Shown here piece after piece: positions 7,725 to 16,699 of a DNA stretch of 64,000 bases. Numbering within the stretch: the first letter of the stretch is position 1; each line of letters opens with the position of its first letter. Both the position numbers and the translations under genes were made by a program. The notes under the pieces were generated by a model. The model had not been told where the DNA came from and did not search any database. It saw only the letters and a list, made by a program, of their open reading frames with translations. The stretch is from Prosthecobacter sp. (GTDB lineage: Bacteria; Verrucomicrobiota; Verrucomicrobiia; Verrucomicrobiales; Verrucomicrobiaceae). The DNA lies in assembly GCF_034366625.1 (NCBI RefSeq), contig NZ_JAXMIH010000014.1, forward strand, positions 186,001 to 250,000, read 5' to 3'.

Positions 7725-9443
7725 ATGTTAGGTTCTCCTATACCAGAACAGCACGAAATCGGCAGGACGGCGCAGAGAGCCGTAGAGGATTATCTTTCCC
7801 CCTGCATTCCAACTCGCTTGGCACAAGGAGATGATTACGGCTACGACGCTTTTGTCCAACATGTGATCCCGGGTTGCCCACCACTAAGGACACCGATGGT
7901 CTTTGGACTACAGGTGAAGGGAACGTCGAAACTGATTGAGCAGAATCAATCGGAGCAACTCAAGGTCCGACATCTTGTGGAATGGACATCTACCCAGTTT
8001 CCAGTGCTGATCGCCCTCCACAGCATCCCTTCCAATACAACCAGATGGCGCTTTGCCGATGAAGTGGTGAATAACTTGGAGAATGAGTCACCCAAGTGGC
8101 GCACACAAACAACTGTGGCTGTGAATTTCAAAGACAGTGACGAGTATTTGCCTGAACAGTTTCACCCTTGGTTGGGCCGTTGCTTGGCCATGGCTTATGA
8201 TAAAGAGGGCGGCCACTCTCGATTTCACAAAGTGTGTAGGAGCGTTTTCCTGACTGAGATCTACCATGATCACGTTTTCACCGGCCAACATTTCAATATA
8301 GCTGCGGAACGACGCGGAGCGAGCATCGCAAATTGCGTAACCGGAATGCAGTGGTCCAAAGGGGAACTCGACGAAAAAGCAGTTACTGCGCGAAGGGTGT
8401 TGGCAGGAGCATTGCTTCTTTTTGACCAAGTTTACTTTCCGGCACAATTGATTCGATCCGCCGTGGCTGCTTTAGGTTTCCAGAGATTCATTAATCTCAC
8501 CAGGGAACAAAGACTGATTCCCGTTTGCGAACCGCTGAATTCAGAGGTGACATTTGTTGTGGAGCAGTCTGGGGTCGGCAATCTGCAAATACTCTCAGCC
8601 CCCGAAGCTGACATGCTAGGTGGAAACTTGGACGCTGTTGCGAAGGAGTTTCGCTTGCCTCGACTGTTTCATAAGGTTGTCGCAAATGCTGTCAAAGCAG
8701 TCTCTTATGACAACAAGATGCACCGCGAAATGATCGAAACAGCCAAATCCAAATTGATCCGGGATCTCTTTGGGCTGGGTGAGCAAAATCCACAAGGACA
8801 CGAAGCTCCGTGGTCAGCAGAGAGGCTTCTGCGAATTGTCAACATTGTAAAGTATTACTCTGTGGCTGACCAACTGGGAGTGGACGTTGTCGAGTTTGAA
8901 CCTGGCTTGGCGCAGCTTGCCCTAGCTCGCTGGGGAACAAGGGTGCGTTTTCATAGAGTTTATCAAGCGATGGACGAGCTTAACGCAGCGCTCAACGCGG
9001 CTTCATTGCCCGATATTGGACTTCTCGTAGAGAAGTTCGGGCTGGGCAGATGCGTCGATATCTCTCAGTCACCTGATGGGGCTAAATTTAGAGAATGGTT
9101 TTGGGGAGCCGCCGCAGATGCAGTTTCTACAACTGGTGATTTTTCAGGGCAGATTGCAGACAAGCTAAAGGAATTAACAGGCAAAGACTGCCCATTACCG
9201 AGAGAGCTTTTCATTCAGGGAGCAATCATCGAAGGCAAACTGGAGAAGTTAACAAGCAGACCCGGTGGCGAATTGGCTATGAAGAGGCAAAGACTGTTTA
9301 GCTCACATCGTCTGAGGGAGGCGATGAGCAGAAAACTCGGTAAGCTACCTGGCGCGCATGATTCGTGTCCTTGCGGCAACCATACTCATTTTGCAGCATG
9401 TTGCGGAAAGCTGCTTTTTAGCGGCACACACATTTCCGCGTGA
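7725..9443 (+). CDS. DUF4365 (PD-(D/E)XK-like) protein with C-terminal SEC-C zinc motif; candidate defence or DNA-processing gene
   Basis: 572 residues from ATG 7725; a GTG at 7683 would add 14 residues. The N-terminal ~150 residues fit DUF4365, a restriction-endonuclease-like fold: acidic residues in the first helix, Asp41 in DYGYDAF, and a Q-x-K at 63-65 (FGLQVKG) where the PD-(D/E)XK lysine sits. The last 25 residues hold an SEC-C type zinc motif (Cys548, Cys550, Cys559-Cys560 in CPCGNHTHFAACCG). The 400 residues between are unfamiliar. Codon use is visibly less GC-rich than in both neighbours (many TTT, AAA, ATT codons), and the gene sits alone beside a gene remnant. A nuclease role is inferred, not shown. 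Confidence 0.7.
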   Translation: MLGSPIPEQHEIGRTAQRAVEDYLSPCIPTRLAQGDDYGYDAFVQHVIPGCPPLRTPMVFGLQVKGTSKLIEQNQSEQLKVRHLVEWTSTQFPVLIALHSIPSNTTRWRFADEVVNNLENESPKWRTQTTVAVNFKDSDEYLPEQFHPWLGRCLAMAYDKEGGHSRFHKVCRSVFLTEIYHDHVFTGQHFNIAAERRGASIANCVTGMQWSKGELDEKAVTARRVLAGALLLFDQVYFPAQLIRSAVAALGFQRFINLTREQRLIPVCEPLNSEVTFVVEQSGVGNLQILSAPEADMLGGNLDAVAKEFRLPRLFHKVVANAVKAVSYDNKMHREMIETAKSKLIRDLFGLGEQNPQGHEAPWSAERLLRIVNIVKYYSVADQLGVDVVEFEPGLAQLALARWGTRVRFHRVYQAMDELNAALNAASLPDIGLLVEKFGLGRCVDISQSPDGAKFREWFWGAAADAVSTTGDFSGQIADKLKELTGKDCPLPRELFIQGAIIEGKLEKLTSRPGGELAMKRQRLFSSHRLREAMSRKLGKLPGAHDSCPCGNHTHFAACCGKLLFSGTHISA

Positions 9444-9548
9444 AATTCTCTTCAAAATTTACTGGCTGGTGGAGAGATTGGGATGAGGTGGCGAATGAAT
9501 CGGAAACGGCGAGTTTGATTCGATGATCAACCAACTCTAAACAATCGC

Positions 9549-10823
9549 ATGACCCGCCTCTCATTCATCCTCCTCTGCGTTCTCCCCATCTCTGCGGTGC
9601 AAATCATCGCCGCTGATGCCTCCCAGGCCGCCGAATCGGCGCACCGTGAGCTGTGGCGTCGCTTCATCGACAAGTATGGGATCATGATCGACTTCGCCGA
9701 CATGGACGGCAACGTCTCGCTGCCGACCCCGGAGGAGTGCAAGGCGGGCAAACCGAACGCGCTGGGCTGGTGGGCGCCGATTGAGAACGGGGCGATGTTC
9801 AACGGCCTCTACATGGATGCGGCGGTGAATCGCTGGAAGCGTACGAAGTCGGCGGAGGATGCCGCAAAGGCCCGCAAGCTGATGGAAGGACTGCTGCTGC
9901 TGAACTCGATCAGCGAGGTGAAGGGCTTCGTGGGTCGCGGTGTGAGCACGGATGGCAAGTCGCATTACCCGATGGGCTCGAATGACCAGACGATGCCGTG
10001 GTTCCTCGGCCTGTGGCGTTACTGGGAGTCGGACATCGCCACGGCGGCGGAGAAGACGCGCATCGCGAAGCATCTCGTTGAGACAGCGGAGGAGGTCGTT
10101 CGGCTGGGCTGGCAAATGCCCGCCGAAGAGCCTTTCAAAGTGCGCGGCAGCTTCAACGGCTTCCACTTTGAAGAAGCAGCTCGAATGCTCTTCACCATGA
10201 AGATGCTGCATCGCGTCACCGGCGATGAAAAGTGGCGCACGATGTATCTGGCGGAGCTGGAGAAGCGCGGCGGCGAGAAGCAGCTCTCCAAGCGCGAGAT
10301 CTGCGTCGGCGGCATGGTGTTTTGGTATTCCAGGAACCACAACTGGACCTCCTGCGCGGCGGTGGGCGGCTTGCGCGGCCTGTGGGAGCTGGAGACGGAC
10401 GCGGCGCTCAAGGCTGACTTTGCCCAAGGACTCGTCGCGAGCGCGAAACTGGCTACTGAGTGGCTTTCACTCGCGCAGCAGTTCGACAACGCGGACACAA
10501 GCCGCTTCGAGATGGACTGGCGCGTGATGAACGCCGAATGGAAGCCGCAGCAGACCGAGCACGAGGCGGTGGCTCTGGCGCAGGCGCAATTGAAAAACTT
10601 CATGAAGCTGGCTCCACGTCGCGGCAAAGAGACAGCCTTCATCCGCGAACCCACTGCGGCGGCATGGATCGTCACGCTGCTGCCTGACGCGGCGCTTTTG
10701 CAGCAACACGCCGCCGAAGTGGAGCAGGTGATCGCGCATTACGACTACACGAAGCTGTACTACTCGCAGTTCTTCTGGGTGGAGATGGCGTGGGAGCGGT
10801 TGCGGCAGCAAGACATCAGGTGA
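9549..10823 (+). CDS. Secreted protein, probably helical-toroid (six-hairpin) fold, function unknown
   Basis: 424 residues with an N-terminal signal peptide (about residues 1-22, ending near ISAVQIIAA). The body is mainly helical with many conserved aromatic residues (LGWWAPIENGAMFNG, PWFLGLWRYW, NGFHFEEAARML, WYSRNHNWTS). This is reminiscent of alpha/alpha-barrel glycosidases and lyases, but no family signature is clear. It is likely to act on carbohydrate in the periplasm or outside, given the neighbouring beta-helix protein. It ends 8 bp before the first of a run of acetyltransferase genes. I do not assign an enzymatic activity. Confidence 0.65.
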   Translation: MTRLSFILLCVLPISAVQIIAADASQAAESAHRELWRRFIDKYGIMIDFADMDGNVSLPTPEECKAGKPNALGWWAPIENGAMFNGLYMDAAVNRWKRTKSAEDAAKARKLMEGLLLLNSISEVKGFVGRGVSTDGKSHYPMGSNDQTMPWFLGLWRYWESDIATAAEKTRIAKHLVETAEEVVRLGWQMPAEEPFKVRGSFNGFHFEEAARMLFTMKMLHRVTGDEKWRTMYLAELEKRGGEKQLSKREICVGGMVFWYSRNHNWTSCAAVGGLRGLWELETDAALKADFAQGLVASAKLATEWLSLAQQFDNADTSRFEMDWRVMNAEWKPQQTEHEAVALAQAQLKNFMKLAPRRGKETAFIREPTAAAWIVTLLPDAALLQQHAAEVEQVIAHYDYTKLYYSQFFWVEMAWERLRQQDIR

Positions 10824-10831
10824 GAAAGGCC

Positions 10832-11275
10832 ATGGAGACGATGCACATCCGCCCATTCCAACCCTCGGATGAAGATACGGTCATCGCGCTGTGGAATGCC
10901 TGCGGACTCGTCGTGCCACAGAACAATCCCGTGCGCGACATCGCTCGCAAACTCCGCGTGAACCCGGAGTGGTTTCTCGTCGGTGAACTTGGTGGTGAGA
11001 TCGTCGGCACCTGCATGGCAGGTTATGAGGGCCATCGCGGCTGGATTAACTACCTCGCCGTGCGTCCCGATCATCAGCGGCAGGGCTTGGCGCGTGAGTT
11101 GATGAGCCACGCGGAGGCATTGCTGCGCGCTGTCGGCTGTCCGAAGATCAATTTGCAGGTGCGCAGCACGAACACCGCCGTGATCGCCTTCTATGAGTCC
11201 ATCGGCTTCGCCGTCGATGACGTGGTGAGCCTCGGCAAACGGCTGGAGCACGACACGCCTCCGCATCATCCATGA
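10832..11275 (+). CDS. GNAT acetyltransferase, YpeA-like
   Basis: 147 residues from ATG 10832, preceded by a purine-rich gagaaagg ribosome site. The sequence follows E. coli YpeA closely in pattern: I-R-x-F at the start, LWNACGL, NPVRDIARK, FLVGELGGEIVGT, GYEGHRGWINYLAV, the acetyl-CoA loop RRQGLA-type (HQRQGLARELM), GCPKINLQVR and a final VSLGKRLE. The family transfers acetyl groups from acetyl-CoA; the physiological acceptor of YpeA is not known. The stop overlaps the next start by 4 bp (ATGA), so the two are translationally coupled. Confidence 0.88.
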   Translation: METMHIRPFQPSDEDTVIALWNACGLVVPQNNPVRDIARKLRVNPEWFLVGELGGEIVGTCMAGYEGHRGWINYLAVRPDHQRQGLARELMSHAEALLRAVGCPKINLQVRSTNTAVIAFYESIGFAVDDVVSLGKRLEHDTPPHHP

Positions 11276-11751
11276 GCCAACACGCTTCCATCACGCTGCA
11301 TCAGGCCGCTGATTCATCGGCTCCAGGCTGCGATCTCGTGCGCCAGTGGTTGCGCGGGCACAACTGGGCCGTGAACCCTGGTTTCATGCAGAAGCTTCAG
11401 CAACCGGAGCATGAAGCGAAGCCGCTCGTGTTGCTGGCCATGGCTGATGATCGCGTCGTGGGCGGTCTGTTTGCGGAGACACAGTTGTCGTGGCTGCGCA
11501 TCTCGATCATGGCGGTCAGTCCCGAATCGCGCTCACAAGGCATCGGTGCCGCACTGCTGGCCGAGACCGAGCGCCTGGCGATCAAGCGTGGCTGCAAGCA
11601 TGCCTATGTGGATACGATGGAGTATCAAGCACCCCGCTTCTATCAAGCGCATGGCTTTAAGATCGTCGGCCAGATTCCAGACTGGGACTCTCACGGGCAC
11701 CAGAAGCTCTATTTGTCCAAGCGTCTCCACATGGAGACAGGCAACGCATGA
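11272..11751 (+). CDS. GNAT acetyltransferase
   Basis: 159 residues. A GNAT fold is supported by the beta4/alpha3 acetyl-CoA binding loop (SPESRSQGIGAALLAETERLA), followed by the beta5 strand (HAYVDTM) and the YQAHGFK motif before the last strand. The ATG lies inside the previous gene's end (ATGA overlap), and the gene itself overlaps the next one by 4 bp. The acceptor substrate is unknown. It is the second of three overlapping coding regions that form one operon. Confidence 0.87.
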   Translation: MSQHASITLHQAADSSAPGCDLVRQWLRGHNWAVNPGFMQKLQQPEHEAKPLVLLAMADDRVVGGLFAETQLSWLRISIMAVSPESRSQGIGAALLAETERLAIKRGCKHAYVDTMEYQAPRFYQAHGFKIVGQIPDWDSHGHQKLYLSKRLHMETGNA

Positions 11752-12788
11752 CGCCTGCTTTCACCCCGATGCGATACCAAGTTGTCACGCATAACCCAGA
11801 GTGGAAGCAGCGGTATGCCAGCGAGGCAGATCAGATCATTCGTACCCTGCACGGCATGGCTATGACGCTTCATCACATCGGGAGCACCGCCATCCCTGGC
11901 ATCTCGGCCAAACCGATCATCGACATTTTGATGGAAGTCGATGAACTCGACGCGCTGGATGCACGCCGTGCTGCGATGGAGCGGCTCGAATACGAGGCCA
12001 AGGGCGAGTTTGGCATCCTTGGACGCCGATACTTCCACAAGAACGATGCTTCAGGCATCCGAACTCATCAGGTGCATGCCTTTCAGGCTGGAAGCACAGG
12101 TGCCACGCGGCATCTGGCATTTCGCGATTACATGATTGCTCATCCAGTCGCGGCGCGAGCCTACAGCTCCCTGAAGGAGAGTCTGGCGCTCCAGCATCCC
12201 GACGACTTCGAAGCCTACATGGATGGAAAGGACGCCTTCATCAAAGAGCATGAAGCCAGGGCCGTGGCATGGAATCGGGAACGACATCGCCATGACTGCA
12301 TCGAGACCGAGCGCACTCGCCTGCGGCTTTTCGAGGATGCCGATGCTGAGCACGCCTTCACCTGGCTTTCCGACCCGGAGGTGATGCGCTTCATCCCAAG
12401 CGGCCCGGATGCGACGCTGGACGACACGCGACGCCGAATCGCGGCCTATCGTGCGCATCAGGACCGCCACGGCTTCAGCAAGCAGCTCATCATCCATCGC
12501 GAAAGCAGCCAGGCCATCGGCGATGCGGGCCTCTACCATCTGCCGGATGGAAAACGCATTGAACTCGGTTTCCGCATCGCCAAATCGCGCTGGGCACAGG
12601 GTTATGCCGTCGAGGTCGGTCGAGCGTGGCTCGCATGGTTCGACACGCATCTCGCTGACGAGCCGCTGTTCGCGGATGTGCATCCCGATCATCGCCGTTC
12701 TCAGCGTGTGCTGGAAAAACTTGGATTCTGCCGTTCATACGAGGAAACCGTGTTCGGCATGTCGATGCTGATTTATACACGCCGCTAA
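11748..12788 (+). CDS. GrpB-family protein fused to a RimJ-type GNAT acetyltransferase
   Basis: 346 residues with two domains. Residues about 8-180 match the GrpB/UPF0157 family (nucleotidyltransferase fold): HHIGSTAIPGISAKPIIDI, then RTHQVHAF, LAFRDYMIAHP and YSSLKESLA. Residues about 185-345 are a GNAT domain of the Acetyltransf_3 type: IETERTRLRLF, GLYHLPDGKRIELGF, AQGYAVEVGRAWL and HRRSQRVLEKLGF. The reading frame is continuous, with no stop between them. It overlaps the upstream GNAT by 4 bp. GrpB proteins are poorly characterised; the fusion suggests nucleotidyl- and acetyl-transfer to the same small molecule, which is inference. Confidence 0.85.
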   Translation: MTPAFTPMRYQVVTHNPEWKQRYASEADQIIRTLHGMAMTLHHIGSTAIPGISAKPIIDILMEVDELDALDARRAAMERLEYEAKGEFGILGRRYFHKNDASGIRTHQVHAFQAGSTGATRHLAFRDYMIAHPVAARAYSSLKESLALQHPDDFEAYMDGKDAFIKEHEARAVAWNRERHRHDCIETERTRLRLFEDADAEHAFTWLSDPEVMRFIPSGPDATLDDTRRRIAAYRAHQDRHGFSKQLIIHRESSQAIGDAGLYHLPDGKRIELGFRIAKSRWAQGYAVEVGRAWLAWFDTHLADEPLFADVHPDHRRSQRVLEKLGFCRSYEETVFGMSMLIYTRR

Positions 12789-12819
12789 GTTGTCTGCTTC
12801 GTAACGTTCTTCACCTGTC

Positions 12820-13791
12820 ATGAAACTCTTCCTTCCACTCCTCCTTCTCGCCGCATCGCCGGTCCTGGCCCAGGAATTGTCCGCGCCAAAACAAATCGTC
12901 CTCAGCACCGCTGAGAAAAGCCAGGTCGAGGTCAAACTCGATCAACCGTATGCCGGAAACACCAACCCGAAGCAGATGGTGGACGTCTATCTGCCGAAGA
13001 AGCGCAACAGCGACAAACCGCTGCCTGTCATCGCGATGATCCACGGCGGCGGCTGGGTGAACGGCGACCGCATCGGTTACGCGGCGCTTGGAATCCAATT
13101 CGCACGCACGGGTGATTATGCCGCCGTCGGCGTCGGCTACCGTCTCACCAAGGAAGCGCACTGGCCGGCGCAGGTGCATGACTGCAAGGCGGCGATCCGC
13201 TGGATTCGCGCACACGCGAAAGAATTGAACCTCGACGCGGACAAAATCGCTGTGTGGGGCAGCTCGGCGGGCGGCCATTTGTCGTCGCTGCTCGGCACCA
13301 GTGGCGATGTGAAGGAGCTGGAAGGCGATCTCGGTCCGAACACGAGCTTCAGCAGCCGCGTGCAATGCGTGGTGAATCTGTGCGGCCCGGAAGACTTCAC
13401 GCAGGGGCTGATGTTCGACAAAGACGGCAAACCCAACTGGAATGACGACGCGGTAAGCGGACTGCTGAGCGGAAACGCGCAGGAAAAGACAGCCGAGGCA
13501 AAAGCCGCCTCGCCGGTGACGCATGTCAGCAAGGATGACCCACCGTTCATCACCTTCCACGGCACGAAGGACCAACGCGTGGCCTTCCTGCACGCGGAGG
13601 CGATTCATGCCGCGCTGCAAAAGGCCGGTGTCACCTCGTTGCTCGTGCCGATCACGGACGGTGGGCATGGCTCCGTCAGTCATCCCGAGGTGAAGGTGCG
13701 CGGACAGCAGTTCACAGACAAAATCCTGCGCGGCATCGAGTCCACCATCGACACCTCGCCGCTCCAAGCACCACCGGAGGTGAAGAAGTAG
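12820..13791 (+). CDS. Secreted alpha/beta-hydrolase (BD-FAE/esterase-lipase type)
   Basis: 323 residues with a signal peptide (MKLFLPLLLLAASPVLA). The oxyanion-hole motif HGGGW is at 75-79, the nucleophile elbow GSSAG places Ser149, and the acid/His region is recognisable near the C-terminus (FHGTKDQRVAF and TDGGHGS). Proteins of this type in Planctomycetes and Verrucomicrobiota are esterases that deacylate polysaccharides. It lies 31 bp after the GrpB-GNAT gene and 20 bp before another GNAT gene, so it may sit in the same transcription unit, though its secreted nature sets it apart. Confidence 0.88.
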   Translation: MKLFLPLLLLAASPVLAQELSAPKQIVLSTAEKSQVEVKLDQPYAGNTNPKQMVDVYLPKKRNSDKPLPVIAMIHGGGWVNGDRIGYAALGIQFARTGDYAAVGVGYRLTKEAHWPAQVHDCKAAIRWIRAHAKELNLDADKIAVWGSSAGGHLSSLLGTSGDVKELEGDLGPNTSFSSRVQCVVNLCGPEDFTQGLMFDKDGKPNWNDDAVSGLLSGNAQEKTAEAKAASPVTHVSKDDPPFITFHGTKDQRVAFLHAEAIHAALQKAGVTSLLVPITDGGHGSVSHPEVKVRGQQFTDKILRGIESTIDTSPLQAPPEVKK

Positions 13792-13811
13792 CGGCACCAT
13801 GCCGCAGGCTC

Positions 13812-14246
13812 ATGAGCACGCCCGACTTCATCATTCGCGAAGGAATCGAGGCCATGGACTTCGAGCGCGTCCATGCCTGGCTGGCCGCCACGTATTGGAC
13901 GCCCGGCATCGCACGCGAAACGGTGGAGCGTGCCGCGCGACATTCGGCGCTGGTGATCGGTGCGTTTGATGCGGCTGGCATTCAAATCGGCTACGCACGC
14001 CTCGTTTCCGACAACACACGCTTCGCCTACCTGTGCGATGTCATTGTCGATGGGGCGCATCACGGCGGCGGCATCGGGCGGGCGATGGTTCGGCATTTTC
14101 TGGAACATCCCGAGTTTGCAACCGTCCGAACCTGGACACTCGCCACCCGTGATGCGCACACGGTTTATGCGCCGCTGGGCTTTCTGCCCGTCGTTGACCC
14201 AGTGAGCAGGCCGGATGACTGGATGGTGCTGCGAAGAAAGGAATGA
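13812..14246 (+). CDS. GNAT acetyltransferase
   Basis: 144 residues. The GNAT core is seen in FAYLCDVIVDGAHHGGGIGRAMVRHFL (beta4 plus acetyl-CoA loop) and in TRDAHTVYAPLGFLPV (alpha4 and beta6/7). The N-terminal WLAATYWTPG is typical of small GNATs related to E. coli YhhY/ElaA-like orphans. It ends 3 bp before the next GNAT gene. The acceptor is unknown. Confidence 0.85.
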   Translation: MSTPDFIIREGIEAMDFERVHAWLAATYWTPGIARETVERAARHSALVIGAFDAAGIQIGYARLVSDNTRFAYLCDVIVDGAHHGGGIGRAMVRHFLEHPEFATVRTWTLATRDAHTVYAPLGFLPVVDPVSRPDDWMVLRRKE

Positions 14247-14249
14247 TGT

Positions 14250-14789
14250 ATGAGCTGGACACCACGCCTCGCCACCTTGGATGACGTTCCCGCGCTGGAG
14301 GAACTCATTCCTCTCTCCGTGCGCGTGCTCCAGGCTCCGTATTACTCCGCCGCGCAGATGGCGGCGGCCATGGGGCCGGTCTTCGGCGTGGATCGTCAGT
14401 TGATCAGCGATGGCACCTACTTCGTCGTGGAGGATGCAGGCGTGATCATCGGCTGCGGCGGCTGGAGCCGGCGCAAGTCGCTCTTTGGTGCTGACACCGC
14501 CCGCGCTGCGGAAGATGCCATGCTTGATCCCGCGACCGATCCAGCGCGCATTCGCGCTTTCTTCATTCATCCCGACTGGGCACGACGCGGCATTGGCAAA
14601 GCCATTCTCACCGCCTGTGAGTCCGCCATCATCGCCGCAGGCTTCCCACAGGCCGAACTCGTCGCCACACTCGCCGGCGAGCCGCTTTATCTCGTGTGTG
14701 GCTACAGTGAGGCCGAGCGTTACGAAATCCCGATGAGCGGTGGCTTGACGCTGCCCGCAGTGCGCATGACAAAACGGCTCGCACCATGA
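14250..14789 (+). CDS. GNAT acetyltransferase
   Basis: 179 residues. Motifs are ATLDDVPALEELI at the start, the insertion CGGWSRRKSLFG, the acetyl-CoA loop HPDWARRGIGKAILTACESA, and LYLVCGYSEAERYEI. This pattern is common in GNATs with a roughly 30-residue insertion between strands 3 and 4. It overlaps the next gene by 4 bp. No substrate can be proposed. Confidence 0.86.
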   Translation: MSWTPRLATLDDVPALEELIPLSVRVLQAPYYSAAQMAAAMGPVFGVDRQLISDGTYFVVEDAGVIIGCGGWSRRKSLFGADTARAAEDAMLDPATDPARIRAFFIHPDWARRGIGKAILTACESAIIAAGFPQAELVATLAGEPLYLVCGYSEAERYEIPMSGGLTLPAVRMTKRLAP

Positions 14790-15286
14790 AGACAGCCGTC
14801 CGCAAAGCCACTGCCGCCGACGCAGCAGCACTGCTGCAACTCGTGCGCGACTGCGTGGCCGGAATGCGCGCCGCAGGCATCGAGCAATGGGACGAAGTGT
14901 ATCCCAATGCAGAAACCATCGCCCGCGACATCGAGGCAGGCACGCTGCATGTCCTGTGCGATGGCGACACAATCATTGCCAGCATCACCATCGACCACAA
15001 CATGGACCCGCTGTGGCAGAGCATGACGTGGAGCGCTGGGAGCGAACCTGCCGCAGCCGTGCATCGCCTCATGGTCCATCCATCCCAGCAAGGGCGCGGC
15101 TTTTCCAAGCTGCTGATGCAGCACGCCGAAACCGTGGCCCTTGAGCAAGGCTGCCTCAGCATCCGCCTCGACACCTTCCTGCAAAACCCCGCCGCCATGG
15201 CCCTGTATCCTCGCCTCGGCTATCAGCCCACTGGCACCGCCATGATGCGCAAAGGCGCGTTCGCGGGCTTTGAGAAGTTGCTTTGA
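14786..15286 (+). CDS. GNAT acetyltransferase
   Basis: 166 residues starting in the end of the preceding gene (ATGA). GNAT signatures are RKATAADAAALLQLV, the hydrophobic strand AAAVHRLMVHPSQQGRGFSKLLMQHAE, SIRLDTF and MALYPRLGYQPTGT. It is followed after 31 bp by the ThuA-like gene. It is one of seven GNAT domains encoded within about 6.6 kb. Confidence 0.87.
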   Translation: MKTAVRKATAADAAALLQLVRDCVAGMRAAGIEQWDEVYPNAETIARDIEAGTLHVLCDGDTIIASITIDHNMDPLWQSMTWSAGSEPAAAVHRLMVHPSQQGRGFSKLLMQHAETVALEQGCLSIRLDTFLQNPAAMALYPRLGYQPTGTAMMRKGAFAGFEKLL

Positions 15287-15317
15287 CGCAGACCGGCCCT
15301 GAAACGATTTCATCACC

Positions 15318-16226
15318 ATGAACACCCCCAACACACTCCACTTCCTCGGCGTTCTCCTCCTGCTCGGGCTTTTTCATTCGAACGTGATAGCTGCCGATCC
15401 AGGCCCGGTTCGTGTGCTGGTCTGGGATGAGCAGCAGCCGGAGCAGAAGCAAGCGTATGGCGATCTGTTTCTCGGCGAGACCATCGCCGCTCATCTGGCG
15501 AAGCAGCCTGGGTTCACCGTGAAGAACGTGAACCTCGAAACACCCGATCAGGGACTCGATGCCGCGACACTGGACGCCACGGATGTCATCATCTGGTGGG
15601 GACACAAGCAGCATGGCCGTGTGTCGCTTGCCGCCACGGAACGCGTTGTCCAACGAGTGATGGACGGCAAGCTTGCCCTGATCGCGCTGCATTCCGCACA
15701 TTTTGCGCAGCCGTTCATGCGGCTCATGCATGAGCGCGCGAAGCTGGATGCACCCGCTCTCGTCCCCGAAGCCGAGCGTGCGACGGCCAAACTTGACCTC
15801 ACGGCTCCGCTAAAACGTTACATGGCGAAGGCCGATTCGCCGCTCACGCCCGCGCTGGAGAAGATCGAAGGTGGCTACCGCCTCATTCCACCTGTGTGCG
15901 TGTTTCCATCATGGCGAGCCGATGCCGCGCCGAGTCATGTCACCACGCTGCTGCCCTCGCATCCCATCGCGCAAGGATTGCCAGCCAAATGGGACATTCC
16001 GCAGACCGAGATGTATTCCGAGCCTTTCCATGTGCCCAAGCCGGATGAAGTCGTGCTCGAAGAGCGCTGGGACAAAGGAGAACACTTCCGCAGCGGCAGC
16101 ATGTGGCGTGTCGGCAAAGGCCGGGTGTTCTATTTTCGTCCTGGTCACGAAACGTATCCCGTCTTCAAACAAGCTGAGCCCCTGCGCGTGATGGAAAACG
16201 CCACCCGCTGGCTCGCTCAACCTTGA
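15318..16226 (+). CDS. Secreted ThuA-like (trehalose-utilisation family) protein
   Basis: 302 residues with a signal peptide ending around IAADPG. The class I glutamine-amidotransferase-like fold of the ThuA family (PF06283) is visible: VRVLVWDEQQPEQK, TDVIIWWGHKQHGRV, LIALHSAHFAQPFM, HPIAQGLP and GRVFYFRPGHETYPVF. ThuA-like proteins accompany sugar oxidation genes in these bacteria. Their biochemical role is still unclear, and the name 'trehalose utilisation' comes from one rhizobial locus. It is not close to the trehalose genes at 43-47 kb. Confidence 0.88.
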   Translation: MNTPNTLHFLGVLLLLGLFHSNVIAADPGPVRVLVWDEQQPEQKQAYGDLFLGETIAAHLAKQPGFTVKNVNLETPDQGLDAATLDATDVIIWWGHKQHGRVSLAATERVVQRVMDGKLALIALHSAHFAQPFMRLMHERAKLDAPALVPEAERATAKLDLTAPLKRYMAKADSPLTPALEKIEGGYRLIPPVCVFPSWRADAAPSHVTTLLPSHPIAQGLPAKWDIPQTEMYSEPFHVPKPDEVVLEERWDKGEHFRSGSMWRVGKGRVFYFRPGHETYPVFKQAEPLRVMENATRWLAQP

Positions 16227-16233
16227 GCACCCC

Positions 16234-16698
16234 ATGTCGAAACACACCGCAGCCATCCATTGGCAAAACCACGGGCCCGACTTTCTGAAGCGCCAGTATT
16301 CGCGTGAGCATGCCTGGCACTTCGACGGCGGTGCTGTCGTCTCCGCCTCCCCTTCCCCGCACATCGTGCCTGCACCATGGTCGAATGCTGCCAGTGTCGA
16401 TCCCGAGGAAGCTTTCGTCGCCTCAGTCGCAAGCTGTCACATGCTCTGGTTCCTGCATGTGGCCATCAACGCCGGTTTTCTCGCTGAAAGCTACGACGAC
16501 AACGCCGAGGGCGTGATGACGAAGAATGAGCGAGGGCTTCTGTGGATCAGCCAGATCACCCTGCGACCACATATCATCTGGGGAGGTGCGAAGATTCCGA
16601 CGGCGGATGAAATCGCCCATCTGCATCATCTCGCCCACGAGCAGTGCTTCATCGCGAATTCGATCAAGACGGACGTTCAAGTGCAACCGCGAGACTGA
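16234..16698 (+). CDS. OsmC family peroxiredoxin-like protein
   Basis: 154 residues matching the OsmC/Ohr superfamily. The first reactive cysteine is Cys68 in VASVASCHMLWFLH and the second lies in the HEQCFIANSIKTDV segment near residue 138, the usual spacing. The N-terminal WQNHGPDFLKRQYSREHAW resembles the YhfA/OsmC-like 'RG' type. The family reduces organic hydroperoxides with these two cysteines. It ends 1 bp before the next start, so it is probably co-transcribed with the flanking genes. Confidence 0.88.
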   Translation: MSKHTAAIHWQNHGPDFLKRQYSREHAWHFDGGAVVSASPSPHIVPAPWSNAASVDPEEAFVASVASCHMLWFLHVAINAGFLAESYDDNAEGVMTKNERGLLWISQITLRPHIIWGGAKIPTADEIAHLHHLAHEQCFIANSIKTDVQVQPRD

Positions 16699-16699
16699 C

